Source of the DNA: Hirundichthys speculiger
Taxonomy: Eukaryota; Chordata; Actinopteri; Beloniformes; Exocoetidae
NCBI GenBank assembly: GCA_018398805.1
Contig: JAGFBZ010000702.1
Location: forward strand, 367,655-431,654
DNA length: 64,000 nt
Direction: 5' to 3'
This document shows positions 1-12,300 of this stretch, piece by piece. The notes under the pieces are model-generated. The model ran no database searches. It had not been told where the DNA came from and saw only the letters and a list, made by a program, of their open reading frames with translations. Position 1 is the first letter of the stretch. Every line of letters begins with the position of its first letter. The position numbers and the translations under genes are program-made.

Positions 1-965
1 TTTTAGTTAGTTCAACAAGTGATTTAGTAGTTTTAGTTTAGTTTTTATTTTGAGGAATTGACTAGTTTCAGTTTAGTTTTTATTTAGTTTTAGTCTTAGT
101 TTTAGTTTTTCAGGTATTAAGAGAAAGCCTTGACTTGTAGAAGCTGGAAAGGATGAAAGAATGTATGACACCAAATATGATTTATCATCAAGTCCTTTTA
201 ATTTCTTTCTATAACCAACACCTGCAGGTAAATCAAAAATAAAACTTAAAACGGTCTGTATTCCAGAATGAAGATGTGGAAAAACCTTAATACACAAAAA
301 CAGTTATGAACCTCCAAAAACAAGGCAAAATGTTACTTAAAAAAAAAAAAAAAAACGTTGACATGTGACACTCCTATAACTGAAAAGGGCTGAAAAATGC
401 TTCATATCTGCCAGAGTAAAAGATTGTAAAAATGAAAATAAAATAGATGTTTTTTGCACTACTCATCAAAGATTTCTGAATGTAAATCTATTAAACTTTT
501 GTTTGAACTTTTATTTAACAATGGAACAACATGGAATTGTTTTAACTGAAATGAAATTCACCATTAGGATATCTCTACGAAAATGGCGTTTTCGACCTGC
601 AGCTTTAGCCATTTCTAGCAAATCATAAAATGCCCGCTAACTACCTTCTTCTTGCAGTATGCAGCAGATTATATCCGCTATGCTGCCCCCTCTCTGGAGG
701 GAGGGTAGCATAGCGGCTGCTGCAGGACAGGCAGTAATCTCTATGGCAGTAATCGAGGGAGAAAACGAAACGACAACGAAAACAAAGGTGAATTTATCTA
801 CAATTCAGTTTAGTTTTAGTTAGTTTTACATCCTTCATTGTAGTTTTTATTTAGTTTTCGTTTTTTTTTTAATTGTAGTTTTTATTTTTATTTCAGTTAA
901 CTAAAATATTTTTTCATTGCTAGTTTTAGTTTTAGTCTTAGTTTTCGTTAACTATAATAACCCTG
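1..965. repeat. Repeat with TTTTAGTT-rich ends, cut by window edge
   Basis: Both 1-120 and 795-960 are built of diverged TTTTAGTT/TTTTTATT units, and the right end closes with GTTAACTATAATAACCC, a typical end of short fish interspersed elements. The unit continues left of the window. No coding potential was seen in the 600-780 core, which carries a short imperfect inverted GCTATGCTGCC / GGTAGCATAGC pair. Confidence 0.4.
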
Positions 966-1745
966 ATTGGGTCAAATGCCTAAAACTGTTATCAGTTTAG
1001 CTACTTTATACTTTAAGGGAACTGGACTTCAGAGCTGTGAATAAAGACAGTGCATAATCACTCTTTTTTGAATGATAATCTGTCTTGTTGTAGAAACTGA
1101 GACCAGAACACCAACTGGACCTGGCGGTCAATCTGTATAAATATAAATATCGCTCCTGTTCTGTTTTTAGCCGGCGAGAATACTGAAGAAGTCCCTTCTC
1201 CTGTATTCCAGTCTTCTTCATTTATGTTCGAATTTGTAAATTGTCTTTCTTCTGAGCTTTTCTCCATGTTACTGCTTAATTTATTGTTTATTTTGCAGAA
1301 CGTGCGCTCAGTTACTGATTAAAATATCATGTTATTCATTACCTCACTATTTGTTGATTCTCAGGTTTCCTTTGTTCAGGATCAGACCCGTTGAATGTTT
1401 TGAGCTCCTGCTTCTGTTCTCACTTTTGGGATTTTTTTTTTACCTGCCTCTGCATCACAATTGTTGTTTCTTTTTTTTTTTTTTTGTTATAAAGTGTTGG
1501 TAAAGTGATATTTATTCCATCGTCAGCATCGTCCACTCTTGCTTGAAATGAATGTTCTGTTCCAGTCAGACTGGTTCTGAATGAGTCAGACACTAAACCA
1601 CTAAACCTCATTGGATGTGAAATGTTCCAGCAAGTGTGAAGAAAGTTTTTTTTTTTTTTTTTTCACTGGACTTTGTTTTTAGTTTCATTTTAAACTGGGT
1701 CTCATTTTTTCATGTTTGTGGTCTACATGTTTCCCTTCACTCTTT

Positions 1746-1776
<31 letters not shown>

Positions 1777-2564
1777 TATATTGTGGCTGATTTCCAGTCG
1801 TTTTGCATCTTCTTGTGGTTTTTCGTGTCTCTCTCCTGCCCTATTGTGTCTCCCTCAGTTCAGTTTAATGACCTTTTACTCATATAGCACCGTTTCACAT
1901 CAACAGTAATCCCAGAGCTCTTCAGTCAGAAAGCCAACATCTTCCTCTGAGCATTGTGGTCGGATGATTGACTTTCAGCAAAGCTTTACTGTCACTTAAA
2001 AGCTCTGTTAGCTCAGTGCGCCGGCTAGTACGTTACTACCTGATACTTCCTGGAAAAGAAGACTAACGGGTGAATTAAAGTGTTACCTGAAAGGCAGATG
2101 TGTAGCCACACTTTAATAAGAACATGGACCTCAAGTGCATGTTTGTCGGCTTTGATACAGTCATATGCAAAGGTCCATTCCCTCTCTTTTAATCCTATGT
2201 TTATTTTGTGTGTGTATCTGTCAAATACAGCCTTAGACAACCAAAAACATACAACTTTATCGACAAAGACAAAGTTACATCAAGCATTTGTTACCTGCAT
2301 GACTATAGACTTACAAATAGACCAGCTAGGGGTATGGTAGGTGGGTGGGTGGTAAGGTAGTTGTAATTACCTGTCACACAGTGTAGAATTATTGTTAAGT
2401 GTTATGGAGAACAGATATTCTGAATTGTTCTTTCTGGGAGCAGTCTTTTAGAAAAAGAGCCAATTGTAGCTAATTTGAGCTAATTTAGGCAAGAGCTAAT
2501 TTTTTTTACGTTACTTCAGTTCATTGAGTTCTTTGGGTGTGTGTGTGTGTATATATATATAAAA

Positions 2565-2690
2565 TTAGTGCTGGGCAAGTTAACGCGTTAACGCATTAGT
2601 TTATTAATGCCAACATATATTTTATTGCATGTTAACGCATGTTGCTCACATGCTTTTGTTTTGAAAAGTCGGTTACTTTGGCAGGTAAAC
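2565..2690. repeat. Terminal piece of a GTTAACGCGTTAACGC element
   Basis: TGCTGGGCAAGTTAACGCG then TTAACGCATTAG and later GTTAACGCATG are the inverted, internally repeated end of a hAT-like fish MITE, truncated by the L1-type relic. Confidence 0.45.
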
Positions 2691-2865
2691 ATGCGGAAAA
2701 GCTGGGGGGCGCTATTGAGCAACGCATGGAGTAGACAAGTTTCTCAAGGCTCCTCCGTGCCAAACTTTAAACGAGCTATATTGACAGTCTTTTTAAAGAC
2801 TATTTTAGTTTACTTCTCTCAAGAACTGCCCTATAATCGTACTGAACGACTCACTTTGCACAAAA

Positions 2866-3890
2866 ATGTCCAGGAAACTAGAGAGAGCCAAGTTACGTTG
2901 GACTACTTCGGCTAAAGCTAGCATGAGCATCACTCCACCTGCCGAAGCCTCAGGGGACGATTCAGATGACCTGCCACTAATATGGTAGAAGATCGTGAAG
3001 CATATTAATGACCGTTTCGACATACTTGAACAAACTCTCCAACCAGTACGAGGCTCTCAAGCCGAAATGCTGGAAAAGGTGGAATCAGTTGAAGAGCAGC
3101 TGTCCGAACAAGACGGCCGTATTAGCAGCTTAGAAAAGTCTTTCTCCGCTTTAAAGGGTGAGAATAGCGCACTCAAGCTCAAAATAGACGACCTCGAGGG
3201 ACGTTAGCGGCGAAACAACATAAAAATAATTGGCATACTTGAGGAAGAAGAAGGAGGCAGACCAACAGACTTTGTTAAAACTCTGATCCTGAAACTTCTC
3301 GGTGAAGAGAACTTTCCGTTTCCCGTGGATCTCCCTGTATTCTTACCATCCTCTTTCTTTAAACAGTTGGACTCAGTTATACTTTCATTTGTTTGGGCCC
3401 GCATTTCCAAATCACACTTGTAGAAGGAAGTGGGTAGCGGTGGCTTTGGTCTTCCCATATTTAAACATTATTACTGAGCTGCGAACATGAGAGCTCTTAT
3501 TTTTTGGCACCGGGGCCTTCTTGATAATGACTGGCCTGAAAACTGTCCACTCTGGTTGAAAATTGAAGCCACCTTAGTCTCTGAAACATCTCCCCTGGCA
3601 ATTTTTTGTTTCCCCACCAAGCCATCCATTTACTCACTAGGTAGCAACTTTATTCTAAGAAATTCTCTTAAGATTATGAACCAGGTTAAGTTTTTCTGTC
3701 TGCAGGATATTTCAAGTCAAACACCCATAGCATACAATCACCTTTTTAAACCAGGGTTGATGGATAAAGTATTTCTTGATTGGAGAAAAAGAGGACTATG
3801 TTGCTTTGAAGATCTTTATATTGGGGATAATTTTGCCTCATTCGTCCATTTTCAAACTAAATACAACCTTCCCCAATCACATTTCTAACC
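2866..3890 (+). mobile_element. L1-type LINE relic: ORF1 start joined to ORF2 end
   Basis: From the ATG at 2866 one frame reads an acidic head, then a coiled coil (HINDRFDILEQTL, VESVEEQLSEQDGRISSLEK), then RRNNIKIIGILEEEEGGRP, which is the L1 ORF1 pattern; stops at 2986-2988 and 3205-3207 break it. From about 3315 the frame changes to ORF2 C-terminal sequence (SFVWARISKS, then MRALIFWHRGLLDNDWP). The middle of the element, including reverse transcriptase, is missing. It sits inside duplication copy 1 and is absent from copy 2. Confidence 0.7.
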
Positions 3891-3902
3891 CTACCTTCAG
3901 AT

Positions 3903-3904
3903 GG

Positions 3905-3937
<33 letters not shown>

Positions 3938-3955
3938 TATATATATTATATATAT

Positions 3956-3986
<31 letters not shown>

Positions 3987-4012
3987 TATAATAATATATA
4001 TATACAGCTCTG
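3903..4012. repeat. AT dinucleotide microsatellite
   Basis: About 110 bases of nearly pure TA/AT with a few interruptions directly follow the L1-type relic and may have grown from its tail. Confidence 0.9.
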
Positions 4013-4029
4013 TTTAATCACATCATTTT

Positions 4030-4640
4030 AATCAGTTTGATATCTGGACTTTGCCGAGGCCGTTTCCAGAATCTTGATTGTTTTTATGCCCTTCTGATCC
4101 AGATTTGCTGGAGTGCTTCAGATCATTTTCCTGTTGAATGACCAAGTTATGACCAGGTTTTAGCTCATGCCTGAAGCCTGACTTTCTCCAAACAAACCGT
4201 ACTTGTTCAGTCTTCTTATAATTGTGCAGACTGGGGACTTTAATATTTATCATGCTCAGTGAGGCCTGTAGAGGCCCTCTGGGAATCAGTACAGGAGTAT
4301 AAGGACAAGCACTAACAGACTCAAAAATATATATATTTTTTGTTTGTTTTGTTTAATTGAATCAATAAAAGTCTTTAATGTCTTTAAAATTTTGCACTCT
4401 TAATTTTGTTTGACTGTTTTTTGACAAGAATTCTCTTCTATTCTATGAGCATTGCACATTGGGGTGGATTTGCTGCGCCATCCACTCCTGGGAAGATTGG
4501 CATCTGTGTTGAATGGTCTCCACTTGTGAATAATCTTTGTCATTGTCGAGAGTTGAGCTGTAAAAAGTTTAAGTGAATTGATAACACTTTCCAGACTAAT
4601 GTGCATCAACAACAGTTTCTCTAAGACCACTGCTGATGTC
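4030..4640 (-). pseudogene. Tc1-like transposase relic (duplication copy 1)
   Basis: On the minus strand, pieces read WRPFNTDANLPRSGWRSKST (N-terminal helix-turn-helix region, 4450-4600) and VIQQENDLKHSS (catalytic region, 4090-4160), the latter resembling the Tc1 QQDNDPKH motif. The pieces are in the wrong order for one intact gene and are separated by stops, so this is a rearranged remnant. The same relic occurs in copy 2. Confidence 0.5.
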
Positions 4641-6047
4641 TTTTCCCTCTGTGGCCATCTGAGTGACTTTTAGCAGACCTTAATGGTCAGTTTAAAAGCT
4701 TGAACCCCTTGTTAGTATATTACTATCAGATAGCTCCTGGAAATAAAAACTAACCAGATGAATTAAAGTGTTACTTGAAAGACAGATGTATTGTTGTGAC
4801 TTTTATGAAAAGTTGGATTACTTGAACACATTTCTGAACAGTGATTGGTCTGTATGAAGCTTTGACTTCAGCACAGGGAGGTCAGTCCTGAAGACAGAGG
4901 AACTTATCCACGCATCTGCAGCTGATGGCAGCATGAAAGCACTTTCACTGTCCGGCAGCTCGGCAATTCCCGTTAAGAGCCCATAATCCTCAGGTTCCTC
5001 CCATGCTTTTAGTTCCCATCATGTCTTCATGGCAGCGGAGCCTTCTTGGTTTCTGATCACATAAACACAGTCAAATGACCGTGATGCATGCAAGCATAAA
5101 CGCCTGCAGCCTTCCTGTGAAGTACTGCAAGTCGATGCATCTCAAACAACCACAGATCAGATATTAGATGATAAAAAGCTGTCAGAGCATCTCTCTCTCT
5201 CTCTCTCTCTCTCTTTGTGAGCTGACTGACAAGTCAAATAGTCATCTATTTTAAAATATTTTCTCTCAGAATGGTTTATTCACACTTTCAACCTCAAGCT
5301 GTCTCTCCTACTCACAGCTGGTTTTATCAGCTCTTACTGAAACTCTCGCCAACATTTGCATGAGAATGATTCACAGATGACTGTTGGTCTGCTGCACAAA
5401 AGTCCAAGGAGCTGCTCACTTAGAAAATAAAACAGAAAGCTTAGACAAGAAGAAAAAGAAACAAAGTTTTTGTGGTGGAAGGACAAATTACAAAGTAATG
5501 TTTCAGACTCCTGCTGTTGTGGAGCAGGAGCTGGAAAGGCTAGAAATGAGGTGGGGAGGGGGGTCATTATTAGGGCCCGAGCACTGAGGGTACAAGGACC
5601 CTATTACATTTCGAATGTTTATTATTATTCATATTATTATTCTCCTTGATGAATCATCTTTTTGGGGACCTTTATATGCTGGAAAACTCATGAAATTTTG
5701 CACACACATTAGTTGTGCATGAAATGTATGTATTTTATGGGGATGGGCACACAGAAATGGGCTCAATAGTGCCACCTACTTTCAGTTTATCGATGAGCCC
5801 CCCCCCCATACACTTTCACCTTCAGGGATGAATGTTGTGTGACTCATGTATCAGCCTCAGACCTACAAAAAAGTCTCTTGGACCCATGCTCCAACTCCCA
5901 CAGGAAGTCTGCTGCTTTGAATGGAATATACAGTTTTTCCAGTGATTTGGCCATTTCCAGGCCTTGTACTTCGACAACCTCCTCCCAACAAATTGCTGAT
6001 TTTTTTTAAATGAATATCTTTGAATATCAACACAATTCCAACAATTC

Positions 6048-6190
6048 AATTTTCAATTCAATTTTATTTTATTTGTATAGCGTCTATTACAATGCAAATA
6101 GTTTCTAGGCGCTTTACAGAGACCCAGATCATGACCCTGACTGAGTAATATTAACTAAAGTTATAATATTAAATCCTAATCAAAGAAAAA
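6048..6190 (-). mobile_element. L2-like LINE 3' end
   Basis: The plus strand reads AATTCAATTTTATTT, then AGGCGCTTTACAGAGACCC, then TTATAATATTAAATCCTAAT, the reverse complement of the LINE 3' end seen at 19795-19930. Only the tail is present. Confidence 0.6.
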
Positions 6191-6989
6191 CAAATGTGAT
6201 TGGTACATTTGGCTGCATTGTTCGTCTACATCATTTTATTTCCTGCGGATACTTTTTCATTGTTTACAAGCCAGGTAGACAGATATATTGCTGCATACAA
6301 AAATGACATAGATAGTAGAGGTGCAGAGGTATTCCTGAATCTCTGTGAATTTGTCATAGATAAAGTGCACTTTTTTCTTTTGAAATTGCTCACCTCTCTT
6401 TTTATTGTACCACTTACATTTTAGTGGTTTACATTTTCGTGTGTTTTTAATTTCTTTACAAATAATTTATGCTATGATGTAATAGTAGTAGGCAAGGAAA
6501 CAGAGGCAAGTCTACGGTACTATTTGAGTGTATTGAAGTGTTGTGCTTGGTAACTAGCTGTTTACTTTAAGTATTATGTTATTCAGCACTGAAACTGTTT
6601 GGAACTTGTTCTGAGAAGCAAAATAAATAAATCATTTGAGAGAAATGAAATGTCACTTTAAATGCATAAACCACACCGAAACTGTGACACAATAACCATG
6701 GTACAGACTGTACCATGAGCCACACCCCTAATACATAGATATGCTTTATTTGTTCACACACTGCCACCGAGCATTTGGTTCTGTAATTTTACAACACAAA
6801 TTACAACAGATGAGCAGAAACGGCATCAACAACATCTGTCCTGTACAGAGGCTAGGTGTGTAGCCGCTTCATAGATCCATAAAGCAGGCTTAATGGAGAC
6901 ACAATGGCTGCATCGAGGAGGTCAACCCTGCAGTTTATTTAAATAGCGGTCATTGTCTCTACGTGCTTTCCAGACAGCATGACCCCAGA

Positions 6990-7190
6990 GCAAACATTAT
7001 TAAATATTAAGTAATACAGTATCATTAAATATTAAATAAAGAAACGCTGGCAAGGAAAATCTCCCCTTTAAGCGGGAAGAAACGTTGAGCAGGACCTGGA
7101 TCATGAGGAGGGACCTTTCTTCCAAAGACCAGCTGGGAAAAAGAAGAAAAGAAAAGGGAAAAAGGACAGAAAGAGGAGTGGCACAAATAT
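6990..7190 (-). mobile_element. L2-like LINE 3' untranslated fragment
   Basis: Reads CATGACCCCAGAGCAAACAT, then a small AATATTAAGTAA / AATATTAAATAA duplication, then CTCCCCTTTAAGCGGGAAGAAA, the pattern of the LINE tails at 14700-14890 and 19700-19930 in reverse. No ORF is present. Confidence 0.45.
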
Positions 7191-7604
7191 ACTGTCAATA
7201 TATGGGACAAATATTAGAGCTATCATCTAGCAAAAACATCTAGTATGTATATGCATTTTAATCTTATAGCACTTTTTTTGTGGCAGTGTGGAGCGTGAAC
7301 GTGTCCTTCACTAGTCCTCTCTGGTAGTAAATTCTAACATCTTTATTAACCCTCTTAAATCCTGATTTCATCAGAGAGGACTAAAAAACACCAGCAGTGA
7401 GATATTTAAAGACAAGACAGTTAAAGAGACACGACAGTGAGGGTTTGGTGTGTGCTGGGTTGTGGAGTGTGAGGGGTGTTGTGTAGTGGATTGTGTTGTG
7501 ACAGCAAACAAACTTAAAAAGATAATATGTAAGAAGCAGAGAAAACTACTGACAAAAAAACAGTTTTCTACAGTTTTCTACTGACAACACAATCGATTGA
7601 TTGC

Positions 7605-7815
7605 ATTGACAGTAGGGGGGGGGGGGTTTGTAAAGCTGGGGCGCCGAAAAGGGGGGGTAAAGGATACGGATTATAGGGGCCCATGATTGAGGGGGGCCCA
7701 GAGAGGCCCCTAATGATGATCAAAAATAGCATCAACAATTTCGGCCGCTGTGTTGGGGGCCCGGTAAAGATTCTTTTCATGGGGCCCAAAATCCCTAGCG
7801 GCGCCCCTGTTGTAA
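7605..7815. repeat. GC-rich interspersed repeat with GGGGCGCC ends
   Basis: Starts with a run of G and CTGGGGCGCCGAAAAGG and ends CCCTAGCGGCGCCCCTGTTG. These ends are mutually inverted over GGGGCGCCG. The interior holds GGGGCCC blocks. Family unknown; no protein evidence. Confidence 0.4.
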
Positions 7816-7834
7816 AGCATAAATGTGTTTGTAC

Positions 7835-8394
7835 TAGGGATGCACATTTTGGATTTTTTTTTATGACCGTTAACCGACGCTCTTTAACGATTAATAACCG
7901 TTAACCGATGAGTCCGGGAGGGTTGGCTTCCGCGATGTTGCGCGGGTTGTCGTGGACGCATGCGGACACTTCCCCGTGTATACTCTCGTTGCAATGTGTC
8001 GCCGTCAGCTTGTCGCAGAGATGCCGCCGTCACTTTTGATTTATACTCGCGTGGTCTCCGCTATGTTATTCCACGCCACAATGCAAGAGCGACAATCCAG
8101 AACTAGCTAAACTTACTAAACTTATCTCTTGCGTTTTTCCACTTCCTCGCTGTCTTTGTAGTGTGGAGAACCAGAATCGTACAGATGTGGATACTTCCTC
8201 ATTTCTTCGATAAACGCGCTCTTTTCTTCTACGCGGATGTAATATTGACCAATCAGAGGCCTGTTGCACCTGTTGACACGCCCCCATGAGTTGATTGAAT
8301 TACGTAGCTTAAAAACAAAATTGACCGTTAGTATTAATCGGTTAGAGTTACTGTTATCGGTTAACGGTTAAACGGTTAACCATGTGCATCCCTA
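7835..8394 (-). mobile_element. hAT-like element with a MADF-like ORF, copy 1
   Basis: Inverted ends TAGGGATGCACA and TGTGCATCCCTA are flanked by GTTTGTAC (7827-7834) and GTCTGTAC (8395-8402), an 8-base target duplication with one mismatch, as in hAT elements. The subterminal parts are rich in TTAACCGTTAACCG. The minus strand at 8066-8287 encodes the same peptide start as copy 2, but a deletion of roughly 66 bases and a frame change break the MADF-like domain. Confidence 0.7.
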
Positions 8395-8619
8395 GTCTGT
8401 ACCCATATAGTCACGCTAAGTGACCAAAGTACCGAGGAAATTGTCACCACTTTTACCATTATCACCATCATTATCTTAGTCTGTCTTAAATCTTCCCGCG
8501 GGTGAAAAAACACCAGCTAACTCCCCGTATTCCAGTATTGCCCACCTCTAATATGTACATGATAGATTTACAGGTAAATTTTTTGATGCAGGCTAAAATG
8601 AGAAGCCATTCAACAAATG

Positions 8620-9149
8620 GATTGTATTAATAGACTTTATTTTTTTTTTTTAAGAGTCAAATAAATGTACCAGCATTATAAGGTGCATTTGGAGGCAACT
8701 GCAATAGAGGTTCTGACAGTAGTATAGCAGGTGCTCATCCGACATCTAAAAAGCATTTATCAAAAACTCATTTAACTCACTGAGGGTGATGTGGCTTTAA
8801 CCATCACCAATTTATTCCTCAAACAGAAATATAAAACCATACAAACACCAAAAAACAACATAAAAAAAGTTTAAAGCATCATACGTTACCAGTTTTACAC
8901 AAATCATAGCAGTGCAACTGTAAGCCTCTGTATTTGTGTCCAGTGTCTGACTCAAGTCATCTTCAGCCTAGAAGTCAGAGACGTCAGTGTCACAAGCTGA
9001 ACTGCTCTTAAAAAAAAAAAGAAAAATCAAAAAAGAAAAAAAAAAAAAAACTCATCCTTGGCTTCTGCACTGATAACAGCTGCTGGAACTGCAGCCAGAA
9101 GATAAGCCCCAACTATGAAAACCTTCCTCCAACAGCTTCACTGCTGCGT
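8620..9149 (-). other. cdh1: Probable cdh1 3' untranslated region with poly(A) signals
   Basis: On the minus strand an AATAAA lies at 8636-8641, about 510 bases after the stop codon, and another candidate at about 8814-8819. The region also holds a T-rich stretch in mRNA sense (plus-strand A-rich 9010-9050). No ORF or transposon was recognised here. The exact cleavage site cannot be read from the sequence. Confidence 0.5.
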
Positions 9150-9365
9150 TTACAGCATGTCGTCATCTTCTCCGCCTCCGTACATGTCGGCCAGTTTCTT
9201 GAAGCGAGGACCCCATTCACTGAGGCAGTTGTAGTCCTGGTCTCCGCTGCTGCACGAGTTCAGAGAGGAGAGACTTCCTGCATCAGAGCCGCCTCCCTCG
9301 TAGTCAAACACCAGCAGGGAGTCATAGGGAGGTGCTGTCGGGTCGTTGTCAGCCGCCTTCAGGTT
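9150..9365 (-). CDS. cdh1: cdh1 exon 18: beta-catenin binding domain and stop
   Basis: It encodes [20 protein letters not shown], then [20 protein letters not shown] and [17 protein letters not shown], ending TAA at 9150-9152. The serine cluster in SLSSLNS is the phosphoregulated catenin-binding core. It starts in phase 0 after the normal frame of exon 17. Conservation of this exon is strong, which argues that the upstream frameshift is recent or artefactual. Confidence 0.95.
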   Translation of the reverse strand, partial: NLKAADNDPTAPPYDSLLVFDYEGGGSDAGSLSSLNSCSSGDQDYNCLSEWGPRFKKLADMYGGGEDDDML

Positions 9366-12300
9366 CTGAGGGACGAGCCAGCAAAGATGTTCTCATGTTA
9401 CCACCGTGACTTCCAGAGGTCTGGAACCAGCTCAGTAGAAGATACGACACGTACACGTGAGCGTGTTAGACGACGCTCACGAACGTTTCACTCACTTCAT
9501 CGATGAAGGTGCCGATCTCATCCGGGTTGGCTGGGCGAGGTCGGTACTGAGGAGCCGGCATGAAAGTCGGGCCACGTCGTTCCTGAACACCTCAGGCCGG
9601 TTGTCCAGACCGCGGTGAAGAACACTCAGATCAAATTCCTGAGGGACAGTAACACAGCAACTCTGAGAACATTCTGGATTTTTACTGATCCTCCACACTT
9701 GGTCACAACTCTAATTCACAAGACACACTTTTTATCGTCGTACCATTAGCAGAAAGACTAAATCTCCTTTGAATTATCTGGTTTTGTGCATTAAATGACA
9801 ATAAATGTGATATGGTCTTTAACCCTCATACCGCCGACTGGGGTCCTCTCGGACCACAGAGGTGTACTTTTTGTCATATCTCAGAGGTGCTTTATTCTAT
9901 AATTCATATTTTTCATGACTTTGTCAATCAATTTGTTCTTAATTATGTCATTTTTTTCTGTTTCTGTTTTATCTGTGCTTTTTAAAAATTCCAATGCATT
10001 GGGGTCCAAGAGGACCCCAGTCAAAATCTCTAATTCCGCCTATGTATTTTTAATAGATGGAACCATTTATTGAGTCAATGTTTGCCATAGGTCGTAATTT
10101 AAAGTATCTTACTTTTGTATTTTTGACTTTTGTATTAAAATTCAAAGAAAATTAAAATATAGTGACATTTAAATGATTGTGGGTTTATTTAAGTTTTATA
10201 TATATATTGGGTTCAAAATGACCTTGGTTGGTTTTTACCATAAAATACAACACAAATAATGTTTACTTGAAATTACTGAACACTAAATTATATCAGAATC
10301 AAGTCTAACGTGACTACCATAGAGATGGTAATAGAGAGGGAAAAGCTGCGCTGTAGCCTCATTCTTTAACTGATTTGAAAAATTTCAATGGATTTGTGCT
10401 TAGCTAGGATAGGATCTTAATTGCTGTAAAGGAGATCATAAAATTCCACTGTTGACATTTTTGGGTTAAAGAAAAGTATATTTTCGTTTTATAAAATATT
10501 CAAATTGACTATAACTTTCTTAAAATAATAATAATCTGTTGTTGTTTTTTTCCTCAGATGACATTTAATACATCAGTAATAATATTCTGAGAAGAAAAAA
10601 GTTGTAATTTTTCTTTGATGGTTGTTTATTACAGTATTTATTCTTGGGGTCCACACGGACCCCAGTCAGTAATCCATGTATGTGAAATATGTCGGTAGAA
10701 TGAGGGTTAAACAAGAAACATTCAACATTCAGTGCTGGATGACAAAGTAATTGACCCCTTGTAGTTTTTTTGTATTTACCTGGTCATCCTCTCCACCTCC
10801 CTCTTCATCATAATAATAAATGTTGTCTCTGATGTCGTCGTCCTGCAGCAGAGGCTCCTGCTTCTCCACTCTCCTTCGCCTCGCAAACAGCAGCAGCAGC
10901 AACACCAACACTGAACAAAGAACACAAAGCTGAGAAAACAAGTCATCGCAAACCCAATAAAACCCTGCTGAGCTGCTACAACCAGTACTGAGACCAACAC
11001 AGAGTAGTACCAGTTCAGAGTCGGTACCATCACCCTGTACAGACATGATACACAACATCTCTGACTTCAGTCTGTCAGTGAAGACAGGTAGTTTGAAGAC
11101 TTCGATAAGTTTGAAGATGCCAACTTCCCAGTGAGGTTAACTCTTTAAAACCAGTACCCACAGTCGGTGGGTACAGATGTGTCTAGAACAGACCTGGGCA
11201 AAACACGGCCCGCGGGCCACATCCGGCCCTTTGTGCGTCTCTGTCCGGCCCGCATGAGGCCAATCATAAATTACATTTGATTACAACTTAATAAAAAAAA
11301 AAAAAAATCTATGTCGTGCGAGCAATACAACTGTGGTGCTTTTATTTTGAAAGGCGTAGTACTTCCGTGTAGCGTACGTGCATGAAGGTAAACAGCGCTA
11401 AGTGATGCTGCCGTTAAATGTGTGCTGTGCTGACGCTAAGAAAGAAAAGTTGACAAGGAATGACGTGCTTTCAACAAGACATGGACCGCTAAGTATTTCT
11501 TTACAGAAATTAAAAGCTGAAGCCGTGATTTGTGCTACACAGATCGCTGTTTAAAGATTATAATTTGAATCCGCACTACACGACCAAGGTAAAATACAGA
11601 AATCTGTCTGATAAAGAGCGCAATAGAGGCTGATGCATTACAAGCAAAACTGCAAACCCAACAAGGAATTGGTAAAATGAGGTGGAAAACATTGAAACAT
11701 TATTCATTTAATTGATGTGTTTCTATAGATGTGTTGTAATTCACAGTTTGAGGAATTTAGTTAAGAATAAATTGGACTTATTAATGATTATTTTTGTTTT
11801 TTTACTCGACCTATACGCCACAATTTCACAGAGCCTAATATAAATATCTACAGAATAATTGTATTCTTCTAATTACCAGTACCAGCTATTTAGAATATAT
11901 AATTTAATGCATTTTACAATGGAAGGAAGTTGAGCAGGATTAAGTTCATGTTATCGTTGATGTGGCCCTCTGACACAACTCAGGTTTTTCATGTGGCCCC
12001 TTGTAAAAATTAATTGCCCACCCCTGGTCTAGTGTCATGACTGTTCTGAGGATTAACATCTCTACAATGTGAAACAGAATCAAATGTTAGACTCACTGAG
12101 CAGCAGCAGGACACCTCCAAGTATTCCCAGGATGACCGGCAGGTTATCACCACCTGCTATCCGCAATTTGCACGAAGAACCATCGTCGTCGCAATCACAC
12201 ACTCGGGCTTTGACAGAGCTGAGCTGGCTCAAGCCCTGGTTGTCTGAAACCTTCATCACCACGTTGTAATATCCGTCAGGCAGGTCAACGGCCAAAGCCA

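Larger units (their letters stand above)
1441..5480 (+). repeat. Segmental duplication, copy 1 (interrupted)
   Basis: Blocks 1441-2382 and about 4012-5480 match 40335-41165 and 41170-43085 closely and in the same order and orientation. Shared text includes CCAGAGCTCTTCAGTCAGAAA, GATTGACTTTCAGC, and a CT-repeat at 5192-5214. Copy 1 alone carries an insertion of about 1.6 kb (2383-4011) with an L1-type relic and an AT microsatellite. Copy 2 alone carries about 110 bases near 42720-42830. Confidence 0.85.

Noticed and set aside
2607..2915. 102-codon plus-strand frame before the L1-type relic
   Set aside because: It crosses a hAT-like terminal repeat and the relic's 5' end and shows no domain.
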